Shown in pieces: positions 47,056 to 57,000 of a stretch of DNA of 64,000 nt. The notes beneath the pieces are model-generated. The model did not search any database and had not been told where the DNA came from. It was given only the letters and a program-made list of their open reading frames with translations. This DNA is from an uncultured Rhizobiaceae bacterium (GTDB lineage: Bacteria; Pseudomonadota; Alphaproteobacteria; Rhizobiales; Rhizobiaceae). The DNA is taken from contig CATQIJ010000018.1 in assembly GCA_958296345.1 (NCBI GenBank), positions 20,294 to 84,293 of the forward strand, in the 5' to 3' direction. The stretch's first letter is position 1. Each line of letters starts with the position of its first letter. Position numbers and translations under genes: made by a program.

Positions 47056-47871
47056 ATGAGACTTCTTTTTTTGGGTGATATGGTTGGCAAAGTTGGCCGT
47101 GAGGCGGTTTACGATAAATTACCTGGGCTTGTAGAGAGCCAAAAGGCAGATTTCGTTATCGTCAACGGCGAGAATGCAGCCAATGGTTTTGGTATCACAG
47201 AAAAGATTTATCAGGCTACGCTTGATGCGGGCGCCGATGTTGTGACCACGGGTAATCATGTTTGGGACCAAAAAGAAGCCATTGGTTTAGCTGACCGCGA
47301 AGATCGTTTTTTACGCCCTGCAAATTTCCCTGCCGGTACTGCTGGGCGCGGTGCTTTTGTCTATGAGGCAAAAAATGGCGCGCGTATCATGGTGATGAAT
47401 ATCATGGGTCGCGTCTTCATGCATCCTGATTTGGATTGCCCTTTTACCAGTGTTGAAAAACATCTGGAAGGCGCAGAAATGGGTGGGGCAGTCGATGCTA
47501 TCTTTATTGATTTTCACGCGGAAGCCACATCTGAAAAACAATGCTTTGCGCATTTTGTCGATGGTAAAGTTTCTGCTGTCGTTGGAACACATACCCATGT
47601 GCCAACGGCTGATTATCAAATCTTAAACGGCGGTACGGCCTATATGTCAGACGCAGGCATGTGCGGCGATTATGACTCGTCACTCGGCATGGAAAAAGAA
47701 GAGCCGATCAATCGCTTTACGACAAAAATGAATAAAAATCGTTTCGAGCCAGCAACCGGTGAAGCAACGCTTTCAGGCGTGGGTATCGAGATTGATGATA
47801 AAACTGGATTGGCATTGTCGATCAAGCCGTTAAGGCTTGGGCCAAGGTTGGATGAAGTTTTGCCTTGGTGA
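47056..47871 (+). CDS. ymdB: YmdB-type metallophosphoesterase (TIGR00282)
   Basis: A 271-residue phosphodiesterase of the YmdB family, which hydrolyses 2',3'-cyclic nucleotides or similar. Metal ligands are seen in LFLGDMVGKVGR, VNGENAANGFG, TTGNHVWDQKE, and VGTHTHVPTADY. The frame is open from 46942, but ATG 47056, immediately after the cyclo-ligase stop with AAAGG upstream, gives the exact family start. Intact. Confidence 0.93.
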   Translation: MRLLFLGDMVGKVGREAVYDKLPGLVESQKADFVIVNGENAANGFGITEKIYQATLDAGADVVTTGNHVWDQKEAIGLADREDRFLRPANFPAGTAGRGAFVYEAKNGARIMVMNIMGRVFMHPDLDCPFTSVEKHLEGAEMGGAVDAIFIDFHAEATSEKQCFAHFVDGKVSAVVGTHTHVPTADYQILNGGTAYMSDAGMCGDYDSSLGMEKEEPINRFTTKMNKNRFEPATGEATLSGVGIEIDDKTGLALSIKPLRLGPRLDEVLPW

Positions 47872-48019
47872 GCAGGGAATAGCTGCTGCTGACCCAGAGT
47901 AGTCATAGGGGGGTCTGAACTGAACGACGGCTATGCTGACTTAACAGTTAGAACGTGTCGAGACGCATACCCCGTTTATGGCATTCCGTTTATTGGTAAT
48001 TTATGGCATATTTGAATGC

Positions 48020-48903
48020 TCAATTTATTGCCAAAAGTTTTTCGACCACGGTATGAAGGATTGAGTTTTTTTGTAGTGGTTTCATGGTTGTTATTGTTAG
48101 ATTTCGCGGCAGGTATACTTTTTCATAACATACAGCAACAAGGCTTCCGGCATCAATCTGCTTTCTGACTAGATTTTCATGGCCAATCAGAATTCCGGCT
48201 CCGTTTTTGCATTCCTCCAACGCAAGAGAGTAAAGCGTAAATTCAGGCCCACTCTTGTTGAGGTTTTCATGTGAGGCTATTTCTGAAAGCCATGTTTTCC
48301 AATCATCTTTCCAAGTTAGATCATGAAGAAAAACTTCATTTTTCAAATCACTTAGCGCGTGTACTCGTCTCGCCACTGCTGGTGACGCGACAGGAAATAT
48401 AGCATCCCGACTAATGATGGTCGTATTACTTAAAACTTCTCCTGTTTGATAAAATATTGCCAAATCAAATGGCTCACGAATTAGATTAGGTTTTTGTTCT
48501 AGTGCGCTCACTGAAATTGATGCATCTGGCATCGTTGCACGTATTTCTGGCAATCGGGGTGATAGCCAAAGTTGAGCGACACTCGGTAAGGCAGCAATAC
48601 GAACTTCAAATGGTGCTGCACTGGTTCTAAGTTTTTGGACAGCCTCGCCAAGCTGATCGAACGCTAGGTTGAAATCTGTATGAACACTGGCACCAAGGAG
48701 GGCAGCTCTACACCCTGTGGATTACGTTTCAAAAGTTTTTCACCTGCCCAAGCTTCCAATGATTTCAAATGTTGTGCCACTGCTGCTGGTGTTACGCAAA
48801 GTTCATCCGCTGCGGCTGAAATGCTTGTCAACCTTGCTACTGCTTCGAATGCTCTCAATGCATTTAAGGACGGCATTTTTGGTCGTGGTGGAGATATAGA
48901 CAT
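48020..48903 (-). pseudogene. GcvA-like LysR regulator with -1 frameshift
   Basis: LysR regulator of about 294 residues if repaired. The N-terminal MPSLNALRAFEAVARLTSIS and AVAQHLKSLEAWAGEKL are typical of the GcvA subgroup. After GVELPS the frame shifts near 48694-48700 (one base short, in TTGG) and resumes at GASVHTDFNLAFDQLGEAVQ, continuing to 48020. It is divergent from the SHMT-like gene at 49002 and is its likely regulator; both are broken by separate mutations. Confidence 0.83.
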
Positions 48904-49001
48904 AATTACCCATAGAATTTCTACGCCTAATTTATAGCAAATCTAGTTTGCAATATCCACCACTGTTTGTTTTCTTCAAGCGATAACAAAAGGAGATTGA
49001 T

Positions 49002-50320
49002 ATGACAGCTTTGGAAAACCGCACATGGGTACCACAAAAGTGCGAAACCTATATTCACAATATTGCTGCTGATACTGCTAGGTCGGATGCAATCAAAACA
49101 GCAGGTCGTATTGATGGATTAATAACGCGTAACCGTGAAATTCACGAGGATGAATGCTTCAACTTAAATCCTGCAACAAATGTAATGAACCCAAAAGCTG
49201 AAAGAGCGTTGGCATCAGGATTAGGGTCACGGCCATCTCTTGGATATCCGGGAGACAAATATGAGATGGGTCTTGAGGCAATCGAAGAAATTGAAGTGAT
49301 TTGTGCAGAACTTTGTGCGGAAGTATTTCATGCAAAATATGCAGAAATTCGAGTAGCATCTGGTGCCTTGTCAAATCTATATGCATTCATGGCAACTTGC
49401 CAGCCAGGTGATGCGATCATTGTCCCTCCTGCCTCCATTGGAGGGCATGTTACGCATCATCAATCAGGATGCGCTGGGCTATACGGACTGTAAATTCACG
49501 AAGCGCCTGTCAATGCAGACGGTTATACGATTGATGTGGAGGCATTATGTAAGCTAGCAAAAAATGTAAAGCCAAAGCTCATTACAATTGGAGGCAGTTT
49601 AAATCTATTTCCGCATCCGGTTGGCGAAATTCGCTCGATTGCTGATGAAGTTGCTGCAAAAGTGCTTTTTGATGCAGCTCATCAATGCGGCATTATTGCA
49701 GGTGAAGCATGGCCAAACCCGCTAAAAGAAGGCGCTCATATCATGACAATGAGTACATATAAGAGTTTAGCAGGGCCGGCTGGCGGTCTTATTGTGACAT
49801 GTGAGGCTAATCTCGCAGAGCGTCTGGATGCAGTAGCCTTTCCTGGAATGACGGCGAATTTCGATGCGGCAAAATCAGCGGCCTTAGCCATTAAATGCTG
49901 GATTGGAAAGTGCATGGCGCAGCTTATGCTAAATTAATGGTGGATGTATCAAAAAGTCTTGCTAAGGAACTAGATTCGATTGGTGTCCCTGTGTTTGCTA
50001 AGGATCGTAATTTTACATCTTCACACCAGTTTGCCATTGAATCCGCCACATTTGTAGGTGGTCAGACAGCATCCAAAACGCTACGACAGTCAGGATTACT
50101 TGCATGTGGAATTGGTCTCCCTATTGACCCAGTTGAAGGTGATCTGAACGGATTACGGATTGGTACACCAGAGCTTGTGCGTTGGGGTGTAACAGAAGAG
50201 CATACAAAGACACTCGCAGACTTAATTGCAAGAGGACTTTCTACAAATGACCCAAAGTTGCTCGCTACAGAAGTTGCAAACATGCGATCTCAGTTCAACA
50301 AGATGCAATTCATTTGTTAG
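49002..50320 (+). pseudogene. Serine hydroxymethyltransferase-like PLP enzyme, stop plus frameshift
   Basis: A PLP-dependent enzyme of the SHMT family, 439 residues if repaired. The motifs LGSRPSLGYPGDKYEMG and the cofactor Lys region MTMSTYKSLAGPAGG are clear. It has an in-frame TAA at 49491-49493 (AGLYGL-stop-IHEAPV) and a one-base deletion near 49895 (AIKMLDWKVHGAAYAKL, A-run short). It differs from housekeeping GlyA, so it is probably a paralogue such as a 2-methylserine or beta-hydroxy amino acid hydroxymethyltransferase; that is inference. Confidence 0.83.
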
Positions 50321-50334
50321 TAGGAATTAAGGAT

Positions 50335-50535
50335 ATGCATCCTCTCAATCAATTTATGACTAATGCCAGAGGATATTCCCGTCCAATTGTGTTTTTTATA
50401 TTGGGTGCGATGTTTGCTTTGCTTTGGTTTTGGACAGACGAAAATCATATCGGGTGGCTAAACTATGGTTGTTTAGTTGGCTCGTTATTTTATTCCTCAT
50501 TGGGTGCTTTAGCCACGTATAAAAGCTTCAAATGA
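50335..50535 (+). CDS. Small membrane protein, unknown
   Basis: A 66-residue protein with two hydrophobic segments (about 18-37 and 45-61: PIVFFILGAMFALLWFW and NYGCLVGSLFYSSLGALA). AAGGAT precedes ATG 50335; a start at 50314 would overlap the SHMT-like gene. No family recognised. It follows the SHMT-like gene by 14 nt and may have been co-transcribed. Confidence 0.55.
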   Translation: MHPLNQFMTNARGYSRPIVFFILGAMFALLWFWTDENHIGWLNYGCLVGSLFYSSLGALATYKSFK

Positions 50536-50560
50536 TATAACTATAACTCGGAAACTCGGT

Positions 50561-50607
50561 TTAAAGCAGACATTAGGCCATATCTAAACTTGGTCACTTC
50601 TAGCACA
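50561..50607 (+). repeat. Diverged interspersed repeat, copy 2
   Basis: Aligns over 47 bp without gaps to 37350-37396 (about 33 identities). It lies in the spacer between the convergent small membrane protein and DMT genes. Shorter related units (GGTCAGNAGCAGAC) are at 23432-23447 and 25504-25518. Confidence 0.5.
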
Positions 50608-50632
50608 TACTCGCAGTTAGTAATATTACTTC

Positions 50633-51523
50633 CTAAACCGCCACTTTCTTGCCTCGCCACATAATAAACAGTCCTGATAAAACGATGAGTGCGCAACCGA
50701 CTATCATTGCTAGGCTAAGTTTTTCATTGAATAATAAAATGCCGATTGAGACGCCAAATAAAAGTCGAGTATATCTGAATGGCGTTACAGCAGAGACTTC
50801 ACCGGTTCTCATTGCTTTCATAAGGCTAGTATAAGCAATCACTCCGAATGAGACTGCTCCCAGCAAATAGAGTGAGGTAATTAAATCAGGAAAGATAAAA
50901 CTTTTGCCATCCCATAGAGAAAATAAAGCACCTGATACAATGACGCATAAAAATCCATAAAAGCCTAGGATAGAAGAACTAAGGGACGAAGGTGCTGCAC
51001 GGCTTGCAAGGTCACGCCCAGCTAGGCCTAACATGCCGATTACAGCTAGGATTGAAAGGATAGAAAAACTGTCTGTTCCTGGTTGTAATACGATAAGAAC
51101 ACCCAGTAGTCCTATGAAAATTGCAGCCCATCTTCTCCATCCTACTTTTTCTTTAAAGATCAAAGCAGCGCCTGCCACCACGACAATTGGCGTTGCTTGC
51201 AAGATTGCGGTTGCTGAGGATAGGGGAGTTAATGCAAGGGCTAAAATATAAAATAAACGTCCGACTGTTTCAAATATAACGCGGAACCTCATTGGCTTTG
51301 ATGTGACTTCGGGGGAGTAAAGTTTTTTATTGTTATATTTGGTAATCAGGGCAAAAATAATTGTCCCTGCAATGCCAAAAATAATGAGCACTTGCCCAAC
51401 TGGAAGTGTTTGGGAGGCTGCTTTTAAAAACATATCCTCAACCGCAAAAGTTGCCATGGCAAGCACCATCCATAGGCTGCCGATAAAATTAGCACGTGCG
51501 TTGTTTGAGGAGTATGTAGCCAA
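50633..51523 (-). CDS. EamA/DMT-family transporter
   Basis: Inner-membrane transporter with ten helices, two EamA halves (first from FIGSLWMVLAMATFAVEDMF, second from LGLAGRDLASRA). The frame is open to 51682, but the extra 50 residues are unlike the family; TTG 51523, preceded by GGAA, starts a product of 296 residues, the normal length, so it is chosen with moderate confidence. Substrate unknown. Intact. Confidence 0.82.
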   Translation of the reverse strand: MATYSSNNARANFIGSLWMVLAMATFAVEDMFLKAASQTLPVGQVLIIFGIAGTIIFALITKYNNKKLYSPEVTSKPMRFRVIFETVGRLFYILALALTPLSSATAILQATPIVVVAGAALIFKEKVGWRRWAAIFIGLLGVLIVLQPGTDSFSILSILAVIGMLGLAGRDLASRAAPSSLSSSILGFYGFLCVIVSGALFSLWDGKSFIFPDLITSLYLLGAVSFGVIAYTSLMKAMRTGEVSAVTPFRYTRLLFGVSIGILLFNEKLSLAMIVGCALIVLSGLFIMWRGKKVAV

Positions 51524-51645
51524 GAACGTTCCAATGATATTTTTGTGTTGGAGAGTGTACTTTATGAAAGTGACATAATAGCCTGATGCTACAATAAGCA
51601 ATAGATGAAATTTATTCTTGATAACAAATGCTTTAGGAAAATTAA

Positions 51646-52526
51646 ATGAAGACCGTGAACATAGGCGAGCTCGAAATTGCATATTACGAATATGGCCCTT
51701 TAGATGGTCGCCCCGTCATTCTCCTTCATGGTTTTCCCTATGATGCAAGAGCATATGATGATGTCGCTGAGTATTTAGCACTCAATAAAATGCTTTGTTT
51801 TGTGCCCTATTTGCGAGGTTATGGCCCAACAAAGTTTTTCAATAGCGATACTTTTCGATCTGGGAACAGGCAGCACTTGCGCAGGATCTTATCTCTTTTA
51901 TGGATGCGCTTTCTATCTCTAAAGCTGTATTAGGTGGTTACGATTGGGGCGGGCGGGCTGCCTGTATTGTCGCTACATTATGGCCTGATCGGGTTAAAGG
52001 TTTGGTTAGCTGCGGGAAGGGATATAATATACAGAATATTCCAAACGCTTGGATGCCTGCACCTGCCGATGAAGAGATGCGGTATTGGTACATGTATTAT
52101 TTTCATACTCGTCGCGGTGAGGCAGGTCTTACCCAAAATCGTAAAGAGTTGTGCCGACACATATGGGAAATCTGGTCGCCGACATGGGGCTTTGATGAAG
52201 CAACCTATAATGAAACTGCGAAGTCCTTTGCAAACCCAGATTTTGTTGACATCGTAATTCACTCTTACCGACATCGTTTTGGTGGTTTGGATGGTGATCC
52301 AAAGCTTGATGAAATTGAAAATAAGCTAGCTGAGCAACCCCATATTTCTGTGCCTACAGTTGTTTTGCAAGGTGGCGATGATGGGGTTGATCCACCTTCA
52401 GTTGAAGATTTTGATCGATCATATTTCACAGGAAAATATAAACGGATCGTCACTAAGGGTGTTGGGCATAATTATCCTCAAGAAGCTCCTAGGGTGTTTG
52501 CAGATGCAGTGCTTTCATTGCTCTAA
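51646..52526 (+). pseudogene. Alpha/beta hydrolase with -1 frameshift
   Basis: Alpha/beta hydrolase of about 293 residues if repaired. The oxyanion HGFPYDARAYDD and nucleophile elbow GGYDWGG (Asp nucleophile, as in epoxide hydrolases and dehalogenases) are clear, and the catalytic His is in GVGHNYPQEAPR. The frame breaks near 51862 in SGQQAALAQDLI (one base missing), splitting the protein into two frames. No other damage seen. Confidence 0.83.
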
Positions 52527-52599
52527 ATAGATCTGAAAAATTACTTTGAACTATTAATATCCCTCTCGCACTCTCATGCATGTTGGGTTATGAAGCTTC

Positions 52600-53220
52600 A
52601 TGTCAAAAATTGATTCTTTATTCGTTACCCGTCTTTATCGTGCTCGCCTGTCTGAATTAGGCAAGGCGATTAATGTTGATGAACTTGAAACTACCTGCTT
52701 GTCTATCTCAGAAGATGATGAAGCGGGGCAGGATTGGTGTGAGAAAAACGATTTTCCAGGCTATACGAGCTATGCTTCTTTGGCTGACCTTAGCTGGCGG
52801 TTTTCGATCTTTAAAGCGCTGGTGAAATCAATTGATAAACATGTGGCCGAATTTGCCAAGGATCTGGAATTTAATTTAGATGGCAAGAAGCTAAAGTTGG
52901 ATTCTATGTGGATTAACATTTTGCCTGAGGGCTGTATTCACACCTCTCATTTGCATCCTCATAGCGTCATCAGCGGAACGACTTATGTCGCCATGCCTAA
53001 AGGCGCTAGTGCGATCAAATTTGAAGACCCGCGCCACGCGATGATGATGGCAGCACCACCGCGCAAGGTTAAAGCACGTGATGAGATGCGCAGTTTTATC
53101 TATGTCGAACCTGATGTGGGCGACGTTTTACTTTGGGAAAGCTGGTTACGCCATGAAGTGCCGATGAATATGGCTGAAGAAGAACGCATTAGCGTTAGCT
53201 TTAATTACGGCTGGGAATAA
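52600..53220 (+). CDS. Putative 2OG-Fe(II) oxygenase (TIGR02466 family)
   Basis: A 206-residue protein of the TIGR02466 putative 2OG-Fe(II) oxygenase family. Iron ligands are suggested by the HTSHLHPHSVISGTTYV segment and a late His in WLRHEVPMN, with Arg in EEERISVSFNYGWE as the 2-oxoglutarate ligand. It ends 3 nt before the Hsp70-like gene, implying a common operon. Substrate unknown; related enzymes hydroxylate small molecules or proteins. Intact. Confidence 0.82.
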   Translation: MSKIDSLFVTRLYRARLSELGKAINVDELETTCLSISEDDEAGQDWCEKNDFPGYTSYASLADLSWRFSIFKALVKSIDKHVAEFAKDLEFNLDGKKLKLDSMWINILPEGCIHTSHLHPHSVISGTTYVAMPKGASAIKFEDPRHAMMMAAPPRKVKARDEMRSFIYVEPDVGDVLLWESWLRHEVPMNMAEEERISVSFNYGWE

Positions 53221-53223
53221 CCT

Positions 53224-54487
53224 TTGAAACATTGCGGTATAGATTTTGGTACGTCTAATTCAGCCATTAGCGTCAGGCATGAGGCTGGCTATGAGTTGGT
53301 TGAGCTTGAGCAAGGTAATAAAACAACGCCTAGTGCGCTTTATTATCCATTTGATGGCGGAGATATGTTGCTGGGGCGTGAGGCTATTTCTGAATATGTG
53401 GCTTACGGAGAAGGACGGTTGTTGCGCGGGTTAAAAAGCCTGCTTGGATCTGCGACGTATGATATGCAAACCAGAGCTGGCCGCAAGATTGTAAAGTTCA
53501 ATGAAGCCATTGGGTATATTATTTCGCATCTGAAAAACTCAGCTGAAGTTGTTACGCAAAGTGACATTGATAGTGTTGTACTAGGTAGGCCCGTGCAGTT
53601 TGTTGGGTCTGGTGATGCGATAAATGAAACTGCACTTTCAAGGCTAACTTCGATTGCTCAAGATGTTGGTTTTAAGAATATAGAGTTTCAATATGAACCC
53701 ATCGCTGCGGCGTTAAGTTATGAACGTACGATAGAAAAAGAGCAGATTGTGCTGGTGGTTGATATCGGTGGGGGTACGTCAGATTTCTCTGTGATTAGGT
53801 GTAGACCTGATGCAGATAAAACCTTGAACAGAAAAGATGATGTGCTGGCTAATTGGGGCGTGCGGATTGGTGGCACGAATTTAGACGTGCAACTTAATTT
53901 AATCTCTGCAATGAAACTACTTGGCTATGAAAGCAAGCTCAAATCAGATTTTGGCAATACGATTTCAGAAGTGCCGCCTAGTTTGTTTATTGATTTATCA
54001 ACATGGCACAAAATTATTTTTGCTTATGAGCCAAAAAAACATACGCCTAGCAGAAGACTTACTTCGACAATCGCTTGATAAGCCACTTTTACAGCGGTTG
54101 GTCGATGTGATGGAAGAGCGATTAGCCCACCAAATTTGCGCAACGGTTGAAGCTGCAAAAATTGGACTGAGTGATGCAGATGAACAGACCCTTAATCTAG
54201 GCTTTATCGAAACAGGTTTAAACACGAATATATCTCGCCATGATTTTGAGACGAGTGTTGAAAATATCATGGATAAAATTTCTGTCGCACTCAAGGAAGT
54301 GACAACTGCTGCCAACATAAGCGCTGAGCAAATAGACACCATCATGTTAACAGGCGGTGCATCAAGCACGCCCGTTTTGATTAAAACAGTGTCTGATGTT
54401 TTTCCAAATGCGAATTTAGTGCAACACCGCTCAATGGATGCAGTCGCGCAAGGGCTGGGTATTCATGCGGGACGGGTTTTTGGGTGA
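53224..54487 (+). pseudogene. Hsp70-family (YegD-like) chaperone with +1 frameshift
   Basis: An Hsp70-type ATPase-domain protein like YegD, about 420 residues if repaired, lacking a full substrate domain. Phosphate loops CGIDFGTSNSAISV and VVDIGGGTSDFSVI and adenosine motif LTGGASSTPV are present, with EPIAAALSYE between. The TTG start is 3 nt after the oxygenase stop. The frame shifts at a run of seven A (54033-54039); six would rejoin it at NIRLAEDLLRQSLDKP. It is probably a recent pseudogene, or phase-variable. Confidence 0.83.
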
Positions 54488-54618
54488 GGGCGCTCGGTTC
54501 TCTCAAGTTCACTCATATTGTGCTTTCTTGCAAGTTATTGGCATAAGTTAATTGAGCAAAAGAAATGCGGAAAAATGTACGACCCAAAAGGCAATGGTAA
54601 AGAAAAAATATTAAGTCT

Positions 54619-55676
54619 GTGCAGTTCAACGAGATTGAACCACCAAGCCATTTGCGTGGGATTGTCCATCGATTTTTAGAACTTAATACAGACGGTGCTC
54701 TACCCGATGATTATCGATTCCATGCATTGCCTGATGCATGTACGTATATTGTGTTTGAGCAACTGGAAACAAAAATTGCAGGGGTTTGTAAGTTGCAAGC
54801 TTCTTCAGAAGAGCTTAACTTGGGCAAGATGTTTCACTATGTAAACATTCGGTTTTTGCCTGGCGTATGGCAGGGAGACCGCAGCCAAGTTACCCACGGT
54901 ATGATAGACACGCCATATTTAGGAGACCTACCCCTGATTGATATAAATCAGAGACTTTCTAAACAAGGCCTTGTAAATAAGCAGTTGGTTTTGTCTGAGT
55001 TTGTAGAAAGTTTGGTCGATAGTAAACTGGTTGTAGCTAATCTGGTCACCGAAAAGATTTTTGAAAACCTTGAGGATATTCATAGTGTTGCAGATATGGC
55101 AGCCGTTTGTGAAATGTCGACTCGTCAATTACAACGAACACTTAAACGTTCAACTGGGTTTGCCCCACATGACTTTCTTAAAGTGCTGCGTTTACAACAA
55201 ACTTTGAGTGGTAAAGACTCTTCGTCTTACGCAGACCAGTCGCATTTTATGAAACTGTATTGGGAAGCAAGCTGGAAGAAATCGTTGACCCAACAGGTGA
55301 ATCACAAATGATGAGTTTCCCTGCAGATATGAATTCATACGGAGCAGGTGGCGCATTAACAAAATCAAAATACGCTTCTCCAGGTGTAGGCGGCACCATC
55401 GTATATTTTTCTGTAGAGGACACCGCAGAACCAGAGTCACGCGTTGCGGATGCTGGCGGAACGGTTATTAGGCCAAAATTCTCAATTGGCGAGTTTGGCT
55501 GGATAACATTGTGCCAAGATACTGAGGGTAATATGTTTGGGTTGAATTCTATGAAATACAATTTCCTTTTTAGAATTGAATTAAGACCGCATGGACAGTC
55601 CAAGAGGCTGCCCATGCTGCGTTTGGTATTGAAACTTGATGACACCTATTGGCCAGAAGCCGACGGTGATTTCTAA
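54619..55676 (+). pseudogene. AraC regulator fused by deletion to a VOC (glyoxalase) gene
   Basis: The first frame, from GTG 54619, is an AraC regulator with an N-terminal sensor region (HLRGIVHRFLELNTDGALPD) and an HTH to SSSYADQSHF, where it should continue with the second HTH helix. Instead the sequence joins, in another frame, YETVLGSKLEEIVDPTGESQ and the glyoxalase/VOC core VGGTIVYFSVEDTAEPESRV to NMFGLNSMK and a non-homologous tail. A deletion at the shared bases TTTTATG (about 55245-55251) fused the two genes. Neither product would be normal. Confidence 0.78.
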
Positions 55677-56060
55677 TTATCTAGGTTGAATATAACGTCC
55701 ATATACCCATCCATTGATAAGACCTCCTTCGCCTGTGTCGCGAACAATTTGGCACCATTCGTAACGTACAAGTTTTCGTATTTCCAATTTAGACAGTGTG
55801 GCAGTATTCCTAATGTCAATATCATTAGTACATGTTCCAGTTAAGGAAACTGTCGTATTATTGTCTATTAATGCACCCACAACACGAGAGTTCTTAGTGG
55901 GTTGCTTGCGCACCTTGAGAACATCGTTCCATTCAAGGTTTACAGTTTCCCAAGGAATGAATGTAGATGCATTTACTTTCTGTGTCATGTGCGGCAAAAA
56001 CATTACAGTGGAAGCTAATACGGCACTTACTGCGATACTTAAGCAAGAGGATTTAATCAT
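55677..56060 (-). CDS. Exported SH3-domain protein
   Basis: A 127-residue exported protein with a signal peptide (about 1-31) and a bacterial SH3 domain (LKVRKQPTKNSRVVGAL, CTNDIDIRNT, VRYEWCQIVRD, NGWVYGRYIQPR). SH3b domains bind cell-wall peptides. It appears intact and ends adjacent to the VOC remnant. Confidence 0.78.
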   Translation of the reverse strand: MIKSSCLSIAVSAVLASTVMFLPHMTQKVNASTFIPWETVNLEWNDVLKVRKQPTKNSRVVGALIDNNTTVSLTGTCTNDIDIRNTATLSKLEIRKLVRYEWCQIVRDTGEGGLINGWVYGRYIQPR

Positions 56061-56117
56061 AATCTTATTCCTTTAATTCAAGAGGTATTCAGAGAGTTGT
56101 GCACGAAAAATACAAAC

Positions 56118-56543
56118 CTAACCGCCAAGTTTAATTTTGCAGGATGCCTTAAGTGGCGCCCACTTGCTCATAGTTTTGCCGTACTTATCGCCAATCAAAA
56201 TACGATATTCGGCATCAATTTTGTGATGGACATCAAAGGTTTTTGAGAAGCTTGCCATATAAAGGCCGTTAGCCCCTTTTTTGGATTGAAGTGCGTATGG
56301 ACCGCTAACCATGCCGCCTTTACGAACAATCATGTACTGTAATATTCCTGCCTTGTTGGTGAAAACTCAGCCAGACATTTTAGCAGAGGTTGGACAAACA
56401 TTCACAATCGGGCTTTTGATTGCAAGTTGAGCTTTAGTGACTTTAAACTTCTGCTCTTGAGGGACGAGCAGATTACCTGCAGATACAGTGGATATGGTTG
56501 CCGCTGTTATAACTCCAGCAAGTACAATAATCTTCTTCAACAT
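56118..56543 (-). pseudogene. Exported protein of unknown family with in-frame TGA
   Basis: From ATG 56543 (GGAG upstream) the sequence encodes a signal peptide (MLKKIIVLAGVITAATISTV, then SA) and about 120 mature residues to 56118, interrupted by TGA at 56367-56369 in SAKMSG-stop-VFTNKAG; reading continues in the same frame as MIVRKGGMVSGPYALQ. A Trp (TGG) codon is the likeliest ancestor. The family is not recognised. The 71-residue open frame from 56333 is only the downstream half. Confidence 0.72.
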
Positions 56544-56670
56544 TGGTTTTCTCCAGTTAGTTTTTGATGATGAAGGAATAGAAGGTTTTGAAAGCCAAGG
56601 ATGTGTAAGATATCACAGTGTAATCACGTGCTTGTTATCGATAGGAATCAAGAGATTATAAAGATGCAAG

Positions 56671-56973
56671 TCAGAAACAGATATAAACAAAATGGCTACG
56701 CAAATAATTTACGCCTCCATATGAGCCCACTTTACCTGCTACAATGCGTTTGTTTTCTTTGGCTTTAGCATATACGTGCAATAAGAATTTATGATTTTTT
56801 GTTTTTACTGATTTATGACCATTCTTATAAGCAATCACTAAAATTGGAGTAGTATCGATGCCATCAGGCTGAATTTTTACTTTCTCAATCCAGTCCTTTG
56901 CCATTGCATTATTTGAAATCATCAAGATTGCTGATAGAGCCAACAAGGTTTTTGAAATTTTATTCGTGCACAT
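56671..56973 (-). CDS. Small exported protein, unknown
   Basis: A 100-residue protein with a signal peptide (about 1-25, ending NAMAKD) and a basic mature part containing KDWIEKVKIQPDGIDTTPIL and YKNGHKSVKT. I do not recognise a family. It belongs to a run of three small exported-protein genes on the minus strand (55.7-57.0 kb). Intact. Confidence 0.55.
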   Translation of the reverse strand: MCTNKISKTLLALSAILMISNNAMAKDWIEKVKIQPDGIDTTPILVIAYKNGHKSVKTKNHKFLLHVYAKAKENKRIVAGKVGSYGGVNYLRSHFVYICF

Positions 56974-57000
56974 AGTTTATCTCTCTATTTTTTACAGTTA

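Noticed and set aside
19249..56369. TGA read as tryptophan (alternative genetic code), because TGA replaces likely Trp codons in two genes
   Set aside because: TGA is the true stop in coupled genes such as pntAA and ruvA, Trp is TGG throughout the intact genes, and other lesions are TAA and TAG.
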